A DNA stretch of 64,000 bases, from positions 6,138,001 to 6,202,000 of the forward strand of contig NZ_CP139972.1 of NCBI RefSeq assembly GCF_034424315.1. Direction: 5' to 3'. The DNA comes from Chitinophaga sancti. Its GTDB lineage: Bacteria > Bacteroidota > Bacteroidia > Chitinophagales > Chitinophagaceae. The notes beneath the pieces are model-generated. The model was not told the origin of the DNA. It saw only the letters and a list, made by a program, of their open reading frames with translations, and made no database searches. The translations under genes were made by a program, and so were the position numbers. This document shows positions 47,295 to 56,315 of the stretch, piece by piece; within the stretch, counting starts at the first letter, position 1; each line of letters begins with the position of its first letter.

Positions 47295-47696
47295 TTAAAA
47301 AATATAAGTTCCTGTCCAGTGTACAGATTCCTTTGCTACCCGGCTTTTGCCACTTTTATCTACCCATCGCAGAAACGATACTAAACTGGTCATTTCTTCC
47401 TCAGTTAAGTGTAGATTAGGCATTTTGCCGGTGCCATTCATCATAAATGCTTTCATGTAAGCATCGCTTCCCTTGGTGGGATCAGAAGCGATATTTGTGA
47501 GGTCTGGGCCCATGTATCCGCCAAGACCATATAACTGGTGGCAGGTGTGACAATTTTTGTTCTGCCATACCTTCCATCCGGAGAGAACACTGGCAGTAGG
47601 CTGAGCTGGTGGGTTTTCGGAACTACTGTAGATGTAAACGTAAAACGAATAAATAAAAAATAAGATTGTTAGTGTAACCCAAAGCTTAAACTTCAT
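47295..47696 (-). CDS. norC: Nitric oxide reductase cytochrome c subunit (NorC-like)
   Basis: The start at 47696 (MKFKLWVTLTILFFIYSF) gives 133 residues with one N-terminal membrane anchor; a longer frame upstream includes the promoter. The haem c site is NCHTCHQLYGLGGYMGPDLTN, cut here to its key part CHTCH with GLGGYMGPDL, a NorC hallmark; the axial methionine is probably in GKMPNLHLT. It passes electrons to NorB. The promoter carries an FNR/DNR-type site, so expression should depend on NO or low oxygen. Confidence 0.88.
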   Translation of the reverse strand: MKFKLWVTLTILFFIYSFYVYIYSSSENPPAQPTASVLSGWKVWQNKNCHTCHQLYGLGGYMGPDLTNIASDPTKGSDAYMKAFMMNGTGKMPNLHLTEEEMTSLVSFLRWVDKSGKSRVAKESVHWTGTYIF

Positions 47697-47711
47697 TAAC
47701 AGGGATTTCGC

Positions 47712-47754
47712 CAAAAATACACCAAGCCTTTTGCTCCAATAATGATCTGGATCA
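47712..47754 (-). promoter_or_regulatory. norCB promoter with an FNR/DNR-type site at about -41.5
   Basis: Read leftward: TGAT-CCAG-ATCA (47743-47754), TTG (47737-47739), 17 bp, TATTTTTG (47712-47719), then the norC ATG at 47696. TGAT-N4-ATCA is the core of the Crp/FNR-family site. With transcription starting near 47707 its centre is about 41.5 bp upstream, the standard place for an activator that touches RNA polymerase. Confidence 0.65.
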
Positions 47755-47826
47755 GGCACAAAAAAAGAGTTGTATAAAAAAATCCCCCGCAGCCGCAAAG
47801 AATTCATCCCCGAAATCGAGAGAGGA

Positions 47827-49152
47827 TCATTGATACGTTTGCTTAATACCAAACTTCTTCATCCTGGCAAACAGGGTCTGCGCAGCTATTCCAAGGGCTG
47901 CCGCTGCCCCTCCTGCTCCGCTTACCTTTCCCTGGCTGGCCTTCAGTGCCCTGATAATATGCTCCTTCTCCATCTCTTCCATCGTCTTGATCACCTCTGA
48001 GGAAGCCACCGGCGTAATATTGGGCTGTGCCCGCAGATCAATGGAATTAATCTCCGGTCCCTCTGCCAGCAATACCTGTCTTTCTATCAGGTGCTCCAGT
48101 TCCCTGATATTCCCGGGCCAGGAATATTCTTTCATCTGCCGCATTACAGCAGGGCTGATCTTATTCACCGTCTTTCCGAATTTCTCCAGGAAGTAGTAAG
48201 CCAATGGTGCTATATCATCTTTCCTTTCCCGCAATGGCGGTACCTCTATCGGAAATACATTCAGCCTGTAATACAGGTCTAACCTGAACCGCCCCTCTGC
48301 TACCTCTTTCTCCAGGGGCCTGTTAGTGGCGGTAATAATGCGTACATCTATCGGAATAATTGCCTGCCCTCCCAGGCGTTCTACTTCCCGCTGCTGCAAT
48401 ACCCGCAGCAGTTTCACCTGTGCCTCCAGGGGCAGTTCTCCTATCTCATCCAGGAATACTGTGCCGCCGTTCGCCTGTTCAAACTTCCCGATCCTTTGCT
48501 GGTTCGCACCGGTAAAAGCACCTCTCTCATACCCGAACAATTCTGATTCTACCAGCGATAGAGGCAGTGCTGCACAGTTTACCGTCACCATAGGCTGCTG
48601 ACTTCTGGCGGAGGCCCGGTGAATAGCTGCCGCCACTCTTTCCTTGCCAGTACCGCTTTCGCCGGTGATGAGTACAGAAGTATTGCTCTGTGCCACCTTG
48701 CTGATATGATCCAGTACATTGACAAAAGCTGCACTCCGGCCCACCATGCCTGTATCAGGTAAGGTAGCCGGCTGTTGCTGCTTAGCCTCCATCTCATGCC
48801 TGAAAAAAGCAATGTCCAGCATCACCAGCAGATCCTTTTCCCTGAAAGGCTTTACCAGGAAACCATAGGGATTGGTGGTCTTGGCTGCTTCCAGGATCTC
48901 CTGGTTGGTATTGGCAGAAATAAACAGGAAAGGAATATGCTGTGTCATCAGCTCTCTTGCCAGGTCAATGCCTGTCAGATCGCCTTTGAGAATTATATCT
49001 ATCAGTATCCAGTCAGGTTGTTTGCTCTCAATCAGTTTGCGTGCCTGTACTACGCCGGAGGCGATGCCTACCACCGTGTAACCTGCCTTCTGCAGCATCA
49101 GCCGCAGGTCATTGGCCACTATAAACTCATCTTCTACAATCAGGATCTTCAT
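47827..49152 (-). CDS. Sigma-54-dependent response regulator (NtrC family)
   Basis: The 441-residue protein has a receiver domain (residues 1-120; phosphorylation site Asp in WILIDIILKG), a AAA+ domain with Walker A GESGTGKE and an intact GAFTGA loop that contacts sigma-54, and a Fis-type helix-turn-helix at the C-terminus (GAGGAAAALGIAAQTLFARMKKFG). It activates sigma-54 promoters when phosphorylated, probably by the kinase encoded directly upstream, whose stop codon overlaps its start by 4 bp. norCB lies downstream on the same strand but I see no clear sigma-54 promoter before it. Confidence 0.93.
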   Translation of the reverse strand: MKILIVEDEFIVANDLRLMLQKAGYTVVGIASGVVQARKLIESKQPDWILIDIILKGDLTGIDLARELMTQHIPFLFISANTNQEILEAAKTTNPYGFLVKPFREKDLLVMLDIAFFRHEMEAKQQQPATLPDTGMVGRSAAFVNVLDHISKVAQSNTSVLITGESGTGKERVAAAIHRASARSQQPMVTVNCAALPLSLVESELFGYERGAFTGANQQRIGKFEQANGGTVFLDEIGELPLEAQVKLLRVLQQREVERLGGQAIIPIDVRIITATNRPLEKEVAEGRFRLDLYYRLNVFPIEVPPLRERKDDIAPLAYYFLEKFGKTVNKISPAVMRQMKEYSWPGNIRELEHLIERQVLLAEGPEINSIDLRAQPNITPVASSEVIKTMEEMEKEHIIRALKASQGKVSGAGGAAAALGIAAQTLFARMKKFGIKQTYQ

Positions 49153-51344
49153 ATCATTTCTTTTTGCGCAATGGGAAATACGATTGTGATGATCGTTCCC
49201 TGCCGGCTCTTTACTTCAAAAGTTCCATCCAGTTGTTCACTCAATCCCCGCATCAGGCTCATACCCAGTGTGGTGGTTTCCTCCATATTCAGTTGCTGGG
49301 GTAACCCGTTTCCATTATCAAAAATACACAGTTCCCGGTGTGTATCGTCCAGTGTGATCAGGCTAATACTAATGATCCCCTGTTGCCTGCCTTTAAACGC
49401 GTATTTAATGGCATTGTTGACCGCTTCGTTCAGTATGAGGCCCAATGGTACCGCCTGGGCAACATCGAGCTCTAATGGCGCTATTTGCAGCTGAAAAGTG
49501 ATGGTGGTCTCCGTGGGGAAACTCTCCCGCATATATGCCACCAGTTCTTTGATATACCAGCTCATGTCAATCGTTGCCAGGTTATCCGTCTGATATAGCT
49601 TCTGGTGAATAAGCGACATGGCATGCATGCGATGCTGACTGTCACGTATGGCATCGATCGCATCCTGGTTGTCAAGATAAATAGATTGTGAATTCAGCAG
49701 GCTGATGACGATCTGTAAGTTATTTTTCACCCGGTGATGGATCTCTTTCAGCAGCCATTCTTTTTCTACCAGTAGTTTACGCAGCAGTTCATTCTGATCA
49801 TTGATCTCCTCCTGCTTTTGTTGCAATTGCAGGTTACTGCGTTGTTTCAGGCGACTACGGTTATAGGTCAGCACCAGGATCATCAACAAGGTACACACGC
49901 CTCCAAAGATCACGTTTCTGAAGATTTTCTCCTTTTGCAGGGATGCTTCCTGCAAAGCACTTTTTTGCGTGAGCAACTGGATATCCTGGTCCTTTTTCGA
50001 AGTTTCGAATTGCAGTTGCAAACTGGCCAGCTGCCTGGATTTCTGGATATTTGTAAATGAATCGCCCAGGATCTTATATTGTTTAAAATGCCCCAGCTCT
50101 GCCTGGATATTGCCCATTGCAGAATCCGCACGATAAAATAACTGGTACAGCTGTACCATTCTGGAAATGGGTTCCTCGCGGTTCTTTGCTTCCTGTTCCG
50201 CTGTGATTAAATAAGGCATGCTTTCCTTCAGGTGTCCTGTGCGCTGCAGGTATGATGCGAGCGCCAGTCGTGTAAACTGTCCGGCCGAAGGTGAGTTAGG
50301 ATGACGGTTGTAAATGTCTGCCAGTCTTTTATAGTATAGCGCTGCTTTGGCATAGTCTTTTTTCTCCAGGTATATATACAGGTACCTGGAAGCTACTTCT
50401 GCAGAATCATCGTCATCTGCATGCAGCGATAGCTTTTCCGCTGCACGGATGGAATCTAATGCCAGTTCAAAGCGTCCTGTCTTCCGGTAGATGTAGGCAA
50501 TATTCATCTGTATGGTCTGGATGCTCATCGTATCATGATTGAGATAAGCGATCCTGAGCCCACGGTTAAAGTATTCAATCGCAGGTGGATAGTCTTCAAT
50601 GGAGAAATAAATCATCCCCAGCCTGTTGTAGATGGGGCTCATGATGATCCCTGTCTCATGTAATTTCTCACCCGTTTCTATCGCCATAATATTATAGCGG
50701 AGGGCATTGGAAAAATCACTCATAAACATATACGTTGATCCCATCAGGCTGTATAGTCCATGTAAACGGGGAAAGCCACTCAGCTTATAAAGGATCAGTG
50801 CAGAATCAAGGGTCTTTAATGCCTGCCTGTATTCGCTGGCAATGTTGTACAACTCGCCTGTATATTCCAGCATATTGCCGGCATGCAGGTAATCTTTTAT
50901 ATCGAGGTAACGTTGTGCACCGGCTTTGTAATAAAATATTTTCTTGGGGAGATCTGCTGCTTTATTCTGGTAAGTACCGCCCACCTCGATGAGGGCTTCG
51001 GCCTGCAGGGTGGGGCTGCCATATTGATTTAATAAAGAGAGTGCTTCGAGGCTGGCTTCACGGCGGCCGTCATTTCTGTGCGATTCATTGAGGATCTTGG
51101 CCGTAAGGAGTTTGCCAATGCCAATGCCGCCCATATAATGCGTATGGCGGCTAAAGGAATCTATCTGCCTGGCAATGACCCATGCAGAATCCATATCCTC
51201 TTTTTCAACACCCGTCTTCAGGATCAGGCGTTGTCCTTCGCGGTACAGGCGGCCTACTTTCGCGGTGTCCTGTCCAAATGAAGTTATAAAGAACAGGAGG
51301 GCCACCAAAGTAGCCGCTCCCTTTATTGTAAAATGATGCATCAT
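49149..51344 (-). CDS. Sensor histidine kinase with TPR sensor region (HisKA_2 type)
   Basis: The 731-residue protein starts with a signal peptide (MMHHFTIKGAATLVALLFFITSFG). Residues about 60-440 form tetratricopeptide-like helical pairs (YNRLGMIYFSIEDYPPAIEYFNRGL). A membrane segment follows near residue 480 (VIFGGVCTLLMILVLTY), then a coiled coil, a HisKA_2 dimerisation domain with the phosphorylated His in EIHHRVKNNLQIV, and a HATPase domain (LNEAVNNAIKYAF, DNGNGLP, GTIITIVFP). It probably phosphorylates the NtrC-type regulator with which it overlaps. The signal is unknown. Confidence 0.92.
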   Translation of the reverse strand: MMHHFTIKGAATLVALLFFITSFGQDTAKVGRLYREGQRLILKTGVEKEDMDSAWVIARQIDSFSRHTHYMGGIGIGKLLTAKILNESHRNDGRREASLEALSLLNQYGSPTLQAEALIEVGGTYQNKAADLPKKIFYYKAGAQRYLDIKDYLHAGNMLEYTGELYNIASEYRQALKTLDSALILYKLSGFPRLHGLYSLMGSTYMFMSDFSNALRYNIMAIETGEKLHETGIIMSPIYNRLGMIYFSIEDYPPAIEYFNRGLRIAYLNHDTMSIQTIQMNIAYIYRKTGRFELALDSIRAAEKLSLHADDDDSAEVASRYLYIYLEKKDYAKAALYYKRLADIYNRHPNSPSAGQFTRLALASYLQRTGHLKESMPYLITAEQEAKNREEPISRMVQLYQLFYRADSAMGNIQAELGHFKQYKILGDSFTNIQKSRQLASLQLQFETSKKDQDIQLLTQKSALQEASLQKEKIFRNVIFGGVCTLLMILVLTYNRSRLKQRSNLQLQQKQEEINDQNELLRKLLVEKEWLLKEIHHRVKNNLQIVISLLNSQSIYLDNQDAIDAIRDSQHRMHAMSLIHQKLYQTDNLATIDMSWYIKELVAYMRESFPTETTITFQLQIAPLELDVAQAVPLGLILNEAVNNAIKYAFKGRQQGIISISLITLDDTHRELCIFDNGNGLPQQLNMEETTTLGMSLMRGLSEQLDGTFEVKSRQGTIITIVFPIAQKEMI

Positions 51345-51472
51345 ATTATACCAGCGGTTGGCGTGGCGGGGCTTCCCTCACAAATATAGCATAAAGGAAA
51401 CTCATCACTGGCTGGAACATGGTGGCAGCAGAGAATCGCTTAAAATAATTTTCTCTCCATCAGGAACCGAAT

Positions 51473-51510
51473 AAAAAAGGGGCTGCCCCGATGTTTCAGG
51501 TTAGCCCCTT
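51473..51510 (-). terminator. Rho-independent terminator of azoR
   Basis: AAGGGGCT and AGCCCCTT form an 8-bp stem, with extra pairing inside. The A-run at the left gives a U-tract on the leftward transcript, 23 bp past the azoR stop. Confidence 0.75.
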
Positions 51511-51532
51511 CAGATATTTAATAAAAAATGAT

Positions 51533-52129
51533 TTATACGGTAATCGCTTCATAGGCTTTTTCCATCGCAGTATCCTGTACCCCGGGTACAGACAAGCCTT
51601 CTGCTCTAACTACCTTTACAGCTGTCATGCCCATGAAACCTAATACGGCTCTCAGGTAATTCTCTGTATAATCATATATCTTCATTACTCCTTCGGAGTA
51701 TACACCACCTGTAGAAATAGCCAGGTATACCTGCTTTCCTTTTACCAGTCCTTCAGGACCATTTGCGCCATAATTGAAAGTCTTTCCTCTTCTGGCAATA
51801 TGATCCAACCATGATTTCAGGTTAGAAGTGATACTGAAGTTATACATTGGCGCGCCAATCACAACCACATCTGCTGCCTGCAGTTCAGCAATCGCTTCAT
51901 CAGAATTGGCAATTGCACTGATTTGCGCTGCGGATCTGTTTTCTTCCGGGGTAAAGAAAGACTGGATATGTGCTTCTTCCAGGTGTGGGAACGGTGCTGC
52001 TGCCAGGTCACGTACTACTACGGTGCTACCGGGGTGAGCTGCAACCAGTTTATCTACAATGGCATTTCCTAATTGTACGCTATACGACTGGGATCTTCTC
52101 GGGCTGGTGATTACGTGCAATATTCTCAT
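51533..52129 (-). CDS. azoR: FMN-dependent NADH-azoreductase
   Basis: The 198-residue protein has the flavodoxin-like fold of AzoR: the phosphate-binding start ILHVITSPRRSQSYS, then VVIGAPMYNFSITSNLKSWLDHI and YLAISTGGVYSEG. AzoR reduces quinones and azo compounds with NADH, protecting against electrophile stress. It is divergent from an HxlR regulator, the same arrangement that is known for YodB control of azoreductase in Bacillus. It ends in its own terminator. Confidence 0.93.
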   Translation of the reverse strand: MRILHVITSPRRSQSYSVQLGNAIVDKLVAAHPGSTVVVRDLAAAPFPHLEEAHIQSFFTPEENRSAAQISAIANSDEAIAELQAADVVVIGAPMYNFSITSNLKSWLDHIARRGKTFNYGANGPEGLVKGKQVYLAISTGGVYSEGVMKIYDYTENYLRAVLGFMGMTAVKVVRAEGLSVPGVQDTAMEKAYEAITV

Positions 52130-52151
52130 GGTGCTTATTTTAATTTTAAGC

Positions 52152-52238
52152 CAAAATTATCCCGAATAGTTACGCGGCTGGCGATACTATATTCCCGGAT
52201 AGCACTATCCTTCAGGATAGTAATATGTCGTATTTTTG
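52152..52238. promoter_or_regulatory. Divergent promoter and operator region of azoR and its HxlR regulator
   Basis: TAATTTTG on the leftward strand (52152-52159) and TATTTTTG on the rightward strand (52231-52238) fit the -7 box. Between them lie CCCGAATAGT (52161-52170), CCCGGATAGC (52194-52203), the palindrome GGATAGCACTATCC (52197-52210) and another GGATAG near 52215. These repeated GGATAG units are probable HxlR-binding half-sites. The rightward -7 box ends 4 bp before the ATG at 52243, suggesting a leaderless message. Confidence 0.6.
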
Positions 52239-52242
52239 TACC

Positions 52243-52587
52243 ATGAGCGTAAGAACCAAAGAAACATGCAGTAAACACATCATCCCTGTCAAAGATGCCC
52301 TTGACGTGCTTGGTGGCAGGTGGAAACTCCAGTTACTGATCCATCTTTCCTTTGGTCCGCGCCGTTTTAACCAGCTTGCGAAGGAGCTGGCCCCGATTAC
52401 AGACAGAACGCTTTCGAAAGAACTTAAAAGTCTGGAAACCAATAAGATAATTTCCCGTACCGAATACGATGCCTTTCCTCCCGTAGTAGAATACAGGATC
52501 ACTCCCCATGGAGAGTCATTATTTGCCGTGATTTCAGAACTCGGCAACTGGGGCCGTGCCCATAGAAAGATGATTATGGATAAGTAA
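52243..52587 (+). CDS. HxlR-family transcriptional regulator of azoR
   Basis: The start at 52243 (MSVRTKETCSKH) is preferred because an earlier ATG at 52225 would include the -7 box. The 114-residue protein carries the HxlR winged helix (LDVLGGRWKLQLLIHLSFGPRRFNQL, then VVEYRITPHGESLF). Cys9 stands where YodB-type quinone sensors have their reactive cysteine. It probably represses azoR until oxidised or alkylated by quinones. It resembles the HxlR protein encoded at 41584-41952. Confidence 0.9.
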   Translation: MSVRTKETCSKHIIPVKDALDVLGGRWKLQLLIHLSFGPRRFNQLAKELAPITDRTLSKELKSLETNKIISRTEYDAFPPVVEYRITPHGESLFAVISELGNWGRAHRKMIMDK

Positions 52588-52589
52588 GA

Positions 52590-53009
52590 TCAGGAAAAAT
52601 CCCTGAAAATATCAGTCACTGCTGCCGTCAGTTCCTTTGCCAGCAGCGGCTTCTTTAGCAGTTTTACAACCATCGGGTTTGCATACGTGCGGCTGATATC
52701 ACTATAATCCAGCGAGGAGGATACCATAATTACATGGCACTGCGATTTGATCTTGGTGGGATAGCTATCAAAAGCCTCCAGGAAATCAAATCCATCCATC
52801 TCCGGCATCTGTATATCCAGCAGGATAACGGTGGGAGGTATACGAGGTAAAGTTATATTAGACGATAGAAACTCAAGCGCTTTATTGGCATTATTAAAAG
52901 CAAGCACTGTCCGGCTGATCTGCTGTATAGCAATCAGCTTTTCGTGCAATAGAAGGTCCACTTCATTGTCATCTATCAAAATCACACGTAAATCAGGAAT
53001 CGAAATCAT
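52590..53009 (-). CDS. Single-domain response regulator
   Basis: The 139-residue protein is only a receiver domain: acidic residues in VILIDDNEVD, the phosphorylated Asp in ILLDIQMPEMDG, and the Lys in LLKKPLLAKEL. With no output domain it probably relays phosphate or acts by protein contact. It overlaps the hybrid kinase gene upstream by 17 bp and is the last gene of the leftward signalling cluster. Confidence 0.93.
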   Translation of the reverse strand: MISIPDLRVILIDDNEVDLLLHEKLIAIQQISRTVLAFNNANKALEFLSSNITLPRIPPTVILLDIQMPEMDGFDFLEAFDSYPTKIKSQCHVIMVSSSLDYSDISRTYANPMVVKLLKKPLLAKELTAAVTDIFRDFS

Positions 53010-54090
53010 TTCTGTTCGGAATGCTTATTTCAAATTGTGTACCTTCTCCATACTTGGATTCTACATTGATTGTGCCGCCTATCTTATTCAGCGCTTCTTT
53101 CACTATATAAAGGCCAATGCCGCTACCCGGCTTGTTGTTATTTTTAGATCTGAAGAACATCTTAAAGATGTTGTTCAGGTGTTCACTTAATATCCCGATA
53201 CCATTGTCCGATATCAACAGTGTTGCCTTATGTGGCTCTACTTTCACTGCCAGGTTCACTTTAGGATGCACCTCGTCCGGCTTCTGATATTTAACAGCGT
53301 TCGATATCAGGTTGTTCAGAATTACACTGATACGGAATGTATCGCCTTTGAAATCCACCGGCTGATCTACCGTTACCTGGAACTCAATGGCTGTGTTCTG
53401 ATGCTTGAATTGCGAGATGCATTCATTCAGCAAATGGTCAAAATTGATCTTCTCATACTCCACATCCAGTCTTGAATTACGATAGTATTCAATGATCTTC
53501 TGGATAAATCCATCCAGTTTCTGAATACATACTTCGATCATATTCAGATAACCATTGGGGTCAGTCACAGAGTTATCAAGCCTGCTCAGGTTGATGATCC
53601 CCAGTACAGACATGAGCGGGGAGCGAAGGTCATGGGAAGTGGAATAGATAAAGCGATTCAGTTCATCATTTATCTTTTCCAGTTCTACGATCTTTTCCTT
53701 CAGCTGTTTGCGGGTAGTATATATTTCGAAAGCATTCTGGATGGTTCTGTGCAGTTCATGTTCATCCCATGGCTTCTTGATATAGGAGAAAATATGCCCC
53801 TTGTTGATAGCGTCGATAATGTCTTCTACATCAGTATAGCCCGTGAGCAGGATACGCATAGGGTCAGGCAGTGTATCTTTAATCTCATTAAAGAATTCAA
53901 CACCTGTAGATACTGGCATCTTTTGGTCAGCGATAATGATATGTACATCGATGCTCTTTAGTAACTGCTTGCCTTCCTGGGCGGAGTTAGCTGTATATAT
54001 TTCATAACTGCGGCGGAAGCTGGCTTTAAAAGCATTTAGGTTGTGTACTTCGTCGTCAATGTAGAGAATCCTGATACGGTTTTCTTTCAT
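52993..54090 (-). CDS. Hybrid receiver-histidine kinase
   Basis: The 365-residue soluble protein starts with a receiver domain (ILYIDDEVHN, phosphorylated Asp in IIIADQKMPVSTG, Lys in YIKKPWDEHEL), then a short coiled coil and a HisKA domain (His in YSTSHDLRSPLMSVLG) and HATPase domain (LNNLISNAVKYQ, DNGIGI, GSGIGLYIVKEAL). Receiver-first kinases usually act in the middle of a phosphorelay. It is next to a membrane 7TMR kinase and a single receiver, which fit as its upstream and downstream partners. Confidence 0.93.
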   Translation of the reverse strand: MKENRIRILYIDDEVHNLNAFKASFRRSYEIYTANSAQEGKQLLKSIDVHIIIADQKMPVSTGVEFFNEIKDTLPDPMRILLTGYTDVEDIIDAINKGHIFSYIKKPWDEHELHRTIQNAFEIYTTRKQLKEKIVELEKINDELNRFIYSTSHDLRSPLMSVLGIINLSRLDNSVTDPNGYLNMIEVCIQKLDGFIQKIIEYYRNSRLDVEYEKINFDHLLNECISQFKHQNTAIEFQVTVDQPVDFKGDTFRISVILNNLISNAVKYQKPDEVHPKVNLAVKVEPHKATLLISDNGIGILSEHLNNIFKMFFRSKNNNKPGSGIGLYIVKEALNKIGGTINVESKYGEGTQFEISIPNRNDFDS

Positions 54091-54171
54091 CCACTAATGT
54101 TTTATACAAAAAACGATAATGTTTCAATTGTAGGGCTCATTCCTGTCTCGGGGCACCATTGAAGTATGGCG

Positions 54172-56295
54172 CTAGGCCATAACGGCTATCTTCAGCGGTA
54201 AATATATAATAAATTCTGCACCTTCCCCGGGGGCAGTATTTACCAATATGCGTCCCTGATGTTTTTCTATGATACTAAATACAATGGAAAGGCCCAGCCC
54301 TGTACCTTCTCCTACGTCCTTGGTGGTAAAGAAAGGATCAAAGATCTTTTCCTTAACCTTTTCAGTCATCCCCGGGCCGGTATCTTTAATACTGATTACA
54401 GCCATCTCATTTTCCTGCCGGGTAGTGATAGTTACACTTTCTTCCCTGCCATCGGAATGGGTTTTAATTGCATTGAAGGCATTGGTCAGAATGTTCATGA
54501 ACACCTGGTTCATTTTGCCGGCATAGCATTCTATTTTGGGCAGGGTACCATAGTGCTTTATCACCTTTACATTCGGTGGAATGTTGTTCTTAAGGAGTAC
54601 CAGCGTGCTGTCCAGCCCTTCGTGCAGGTCAACTGACTTCACATCACTTTCATCCAGCCGGCTGAAGGTACGCAATCCTTTTACAATCTCAGCTGTGCGG
54701 GTGGCTCCATCTTCAATACCTTTGATCAGGGAGGCAATTTCTTCGTGTATATAGTCGATGTCTATCTCCTGTTTGTAAGCGGCAATGTCCTGCAGTTCTG
54801 ACTTCACATCACTAGCCGTGGCCAGTCCGTCATACTTGTCGAGCAGTGTTCTGATATCTGCAATATCCAGTTTAAGCGGTTTGATATTAGACGTAACGAA
54901 GTTAATCGGGTTGTTGATCTCATGTGCAATACCTGCCGTGAGCTGACCCAGGGAAGCCATTTTTTCTCTTTCCACCAGTTGTGTCTGTGCATCTTTCAGG
55001 TTCTTCATGGCTACACTCAGTTCGTCGTTGGTGGTTTGCAACTCTTCTGTACGTTTATGCACCTTGTCTTCCAGTATGATATTCTGCTCCCTTACCAGGC
55101 GCTCATTCTCCTGGGAGGCCTGCAGGGCTTCGGCTCTGAATACATTGATCTTATGTGCCAGTGCGAAGGAGAGGAGCAGGGCTTCCATACCTGAGCCTAT
55201 CTGCAGGGCATAATAGGTAAAGTCATTGTATGGCAGCACATTCATATTGCGCAACACGAAAATAATAACACTCACCAGGAATACTGACCATGCCAGCAGG
55301 AAGAAACGGGCGGAACTATAGCCCATCCGGCTCATTTTGAGCGGCACGATAAATACGATGATGGCGGCTGCAAATACCACCAGCTGTACCCATATCTGTG
55401 CAATGGTATACCAGTTCAGCAACGCCGGAATAAAGCATAGCAGGTACGCATAAATGAGGTAGTTGATGAGGCGGTGTCCACGGCTGTAATGTTGTTTCGT
55501 TTGCAGGAATTGCTGAACGAACATCAAAGCGGTTAATCCATTGAAGATCGGTACCAGTACAGAGGCATGCATGGCCAGCCAGGGCCACGAAGGCCAGAGG
55601 AAGCGGAAGGCAAAGCCCTGCAGCGTTGCCTGTGTAAGGCCTACAAAAATGTTGTAGGCAACATAGGTCAGGTAACTGTTATCCTTGGTGGAAAGGAAGA
55701 TAAAGAGGTTATAGAACGACATCGCGAGGATGACCCCGACATACAAGCCGAAAATGAGGCCCCTGGAGCTGTTCTTGGTGCTTACCTGGTCTTTGGTACC
55801 TACGTAAATAGGCAGTTGCAACTGCTCGCCCGCCTTGATGCGCAGGTAGTACAAATGGGTACTGTGAGCCTGGAATATGAGCGGGAATATATAGTTCTGA
55901 TGATCGTAAATCCTGTTGTGAAACTGGGTGAATTCCCCCAGCCTGGTTTCTTTGAAACTGCCGTCAGGCATTAACTCAAAGAGGGTAATATCGTCGATGG
56001 TGGGGTATTCTACTTCCAGCAGCAGTTTGCGGGCGGCGCCGGGATTGTCAATGCTAAATCGCGCCCAGTGCGTATAGGGCGTAATCTGGAGATTGGGAAC
56101 ATTTTCTCCCGGTGAGGCAAAAGTGACTTTTTGTACTTCTCCTATACCAAGTTTGTTGGTCTTGTCTGTAAATAATTCAAGGTACTTGCCAATGCGGGTG
56201 ATGGGCATGCCCTCCTCGTATACAAAGGGAGCAGCTGCCTGTGTATGCTCATAGCATAATAGGGCAAGTAACCATAAGGTAATGATCCGGAACAT
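54172..56295 (-). CDS. 7TMR-DISM membrane histidine kinase
   Basis: The 707-residue protein has a signal peptide, an extracytoplasmic 7TMR-DISMED2-type beta domain (residues about 30-150), seven membrane segments (about 180-380; SRGLIFGLYVGVILAMSFYNLFIF onward), a coiled coil, a HisKA domain (His in AGIAHEINNPINF) and a HATPase domain (MNILTNAFNAI, DTGPGM, GTGLGLSIVFSI). It senses an unknown signal, possibly a carbohydrate or small metabolite, at the outer face. The gene directly upstream encodes an acyltransferase-like protein. Confidence 0.93.
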   Translation of the reverse strand: MFRIITLWLLALLCYEHTQAAAPFVYEEGMPITRIGKYLELFTDKTNKLGIGEVQKVTFASPGENVPNLQITPYTHWARFSIDNPGAARKLLLEVEYPTIDDITLFELMPDGSFKETRLGEFTQFHNRIYDHQNYIFPLIFQAHSTHLYYLRIKAGEQLQLPIYVGTKDQVSTKNSSRGLIFGLYVGVILAMSFYNLFIFLSTKDNSYLTYVAYNIFVGLTQATLQGFAFRFLWPSWPWLAMHASVLVPIFNGLTALMFVQQFLQTKQHYSRGHRLINYLIYAYLLCFIPALLNWYTIAQIWVQLVVFAAAIIVFIVPLKMSRMGYSSARFFLLAWSVFLVSVIIFVLRNMNVLPYNDFTYYALQIGSGMEALLLSFALAHKINVFRAEALQASQENERLVREQNIILEDKVHKRTEELQTTNDELSVAMKNLKDAQTQLVEREKMASLGQLTAGIAHEINNPINFVTSNIKPLKLDIADIRTLLDKYDGLATASDVKSELQDIAAYKQEIDIDYIHEEIASLIKGIEDGATRTAEIVKGLRTFSRLDESDVKSVDLHEGLDSTLVLLKNNIPPNVKVIKHYGTLPKIECYAGKMNQVFMNILTNAFNAIKTHSDGREESVTITTRQENEMAVISIKDTGPGMTEKVKEKIFDPFFTTKDVGEGTGLGLSIVFSIIEKHQGRILVNTAPGEGAEFIIYLPLKIAVMA

Positions 56296-56315
56296 GCGAT
56301 AAATTTAGAGAAAAT

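Noticed and set aside
47697..47826. Sigma-54 promoter for norCB
   Set aside because: An NtrC-type regulator lies upstream, but no GG-N10-GC arrangement with the right context is present, whereas a TTG/TAnnTTTG promoter is.
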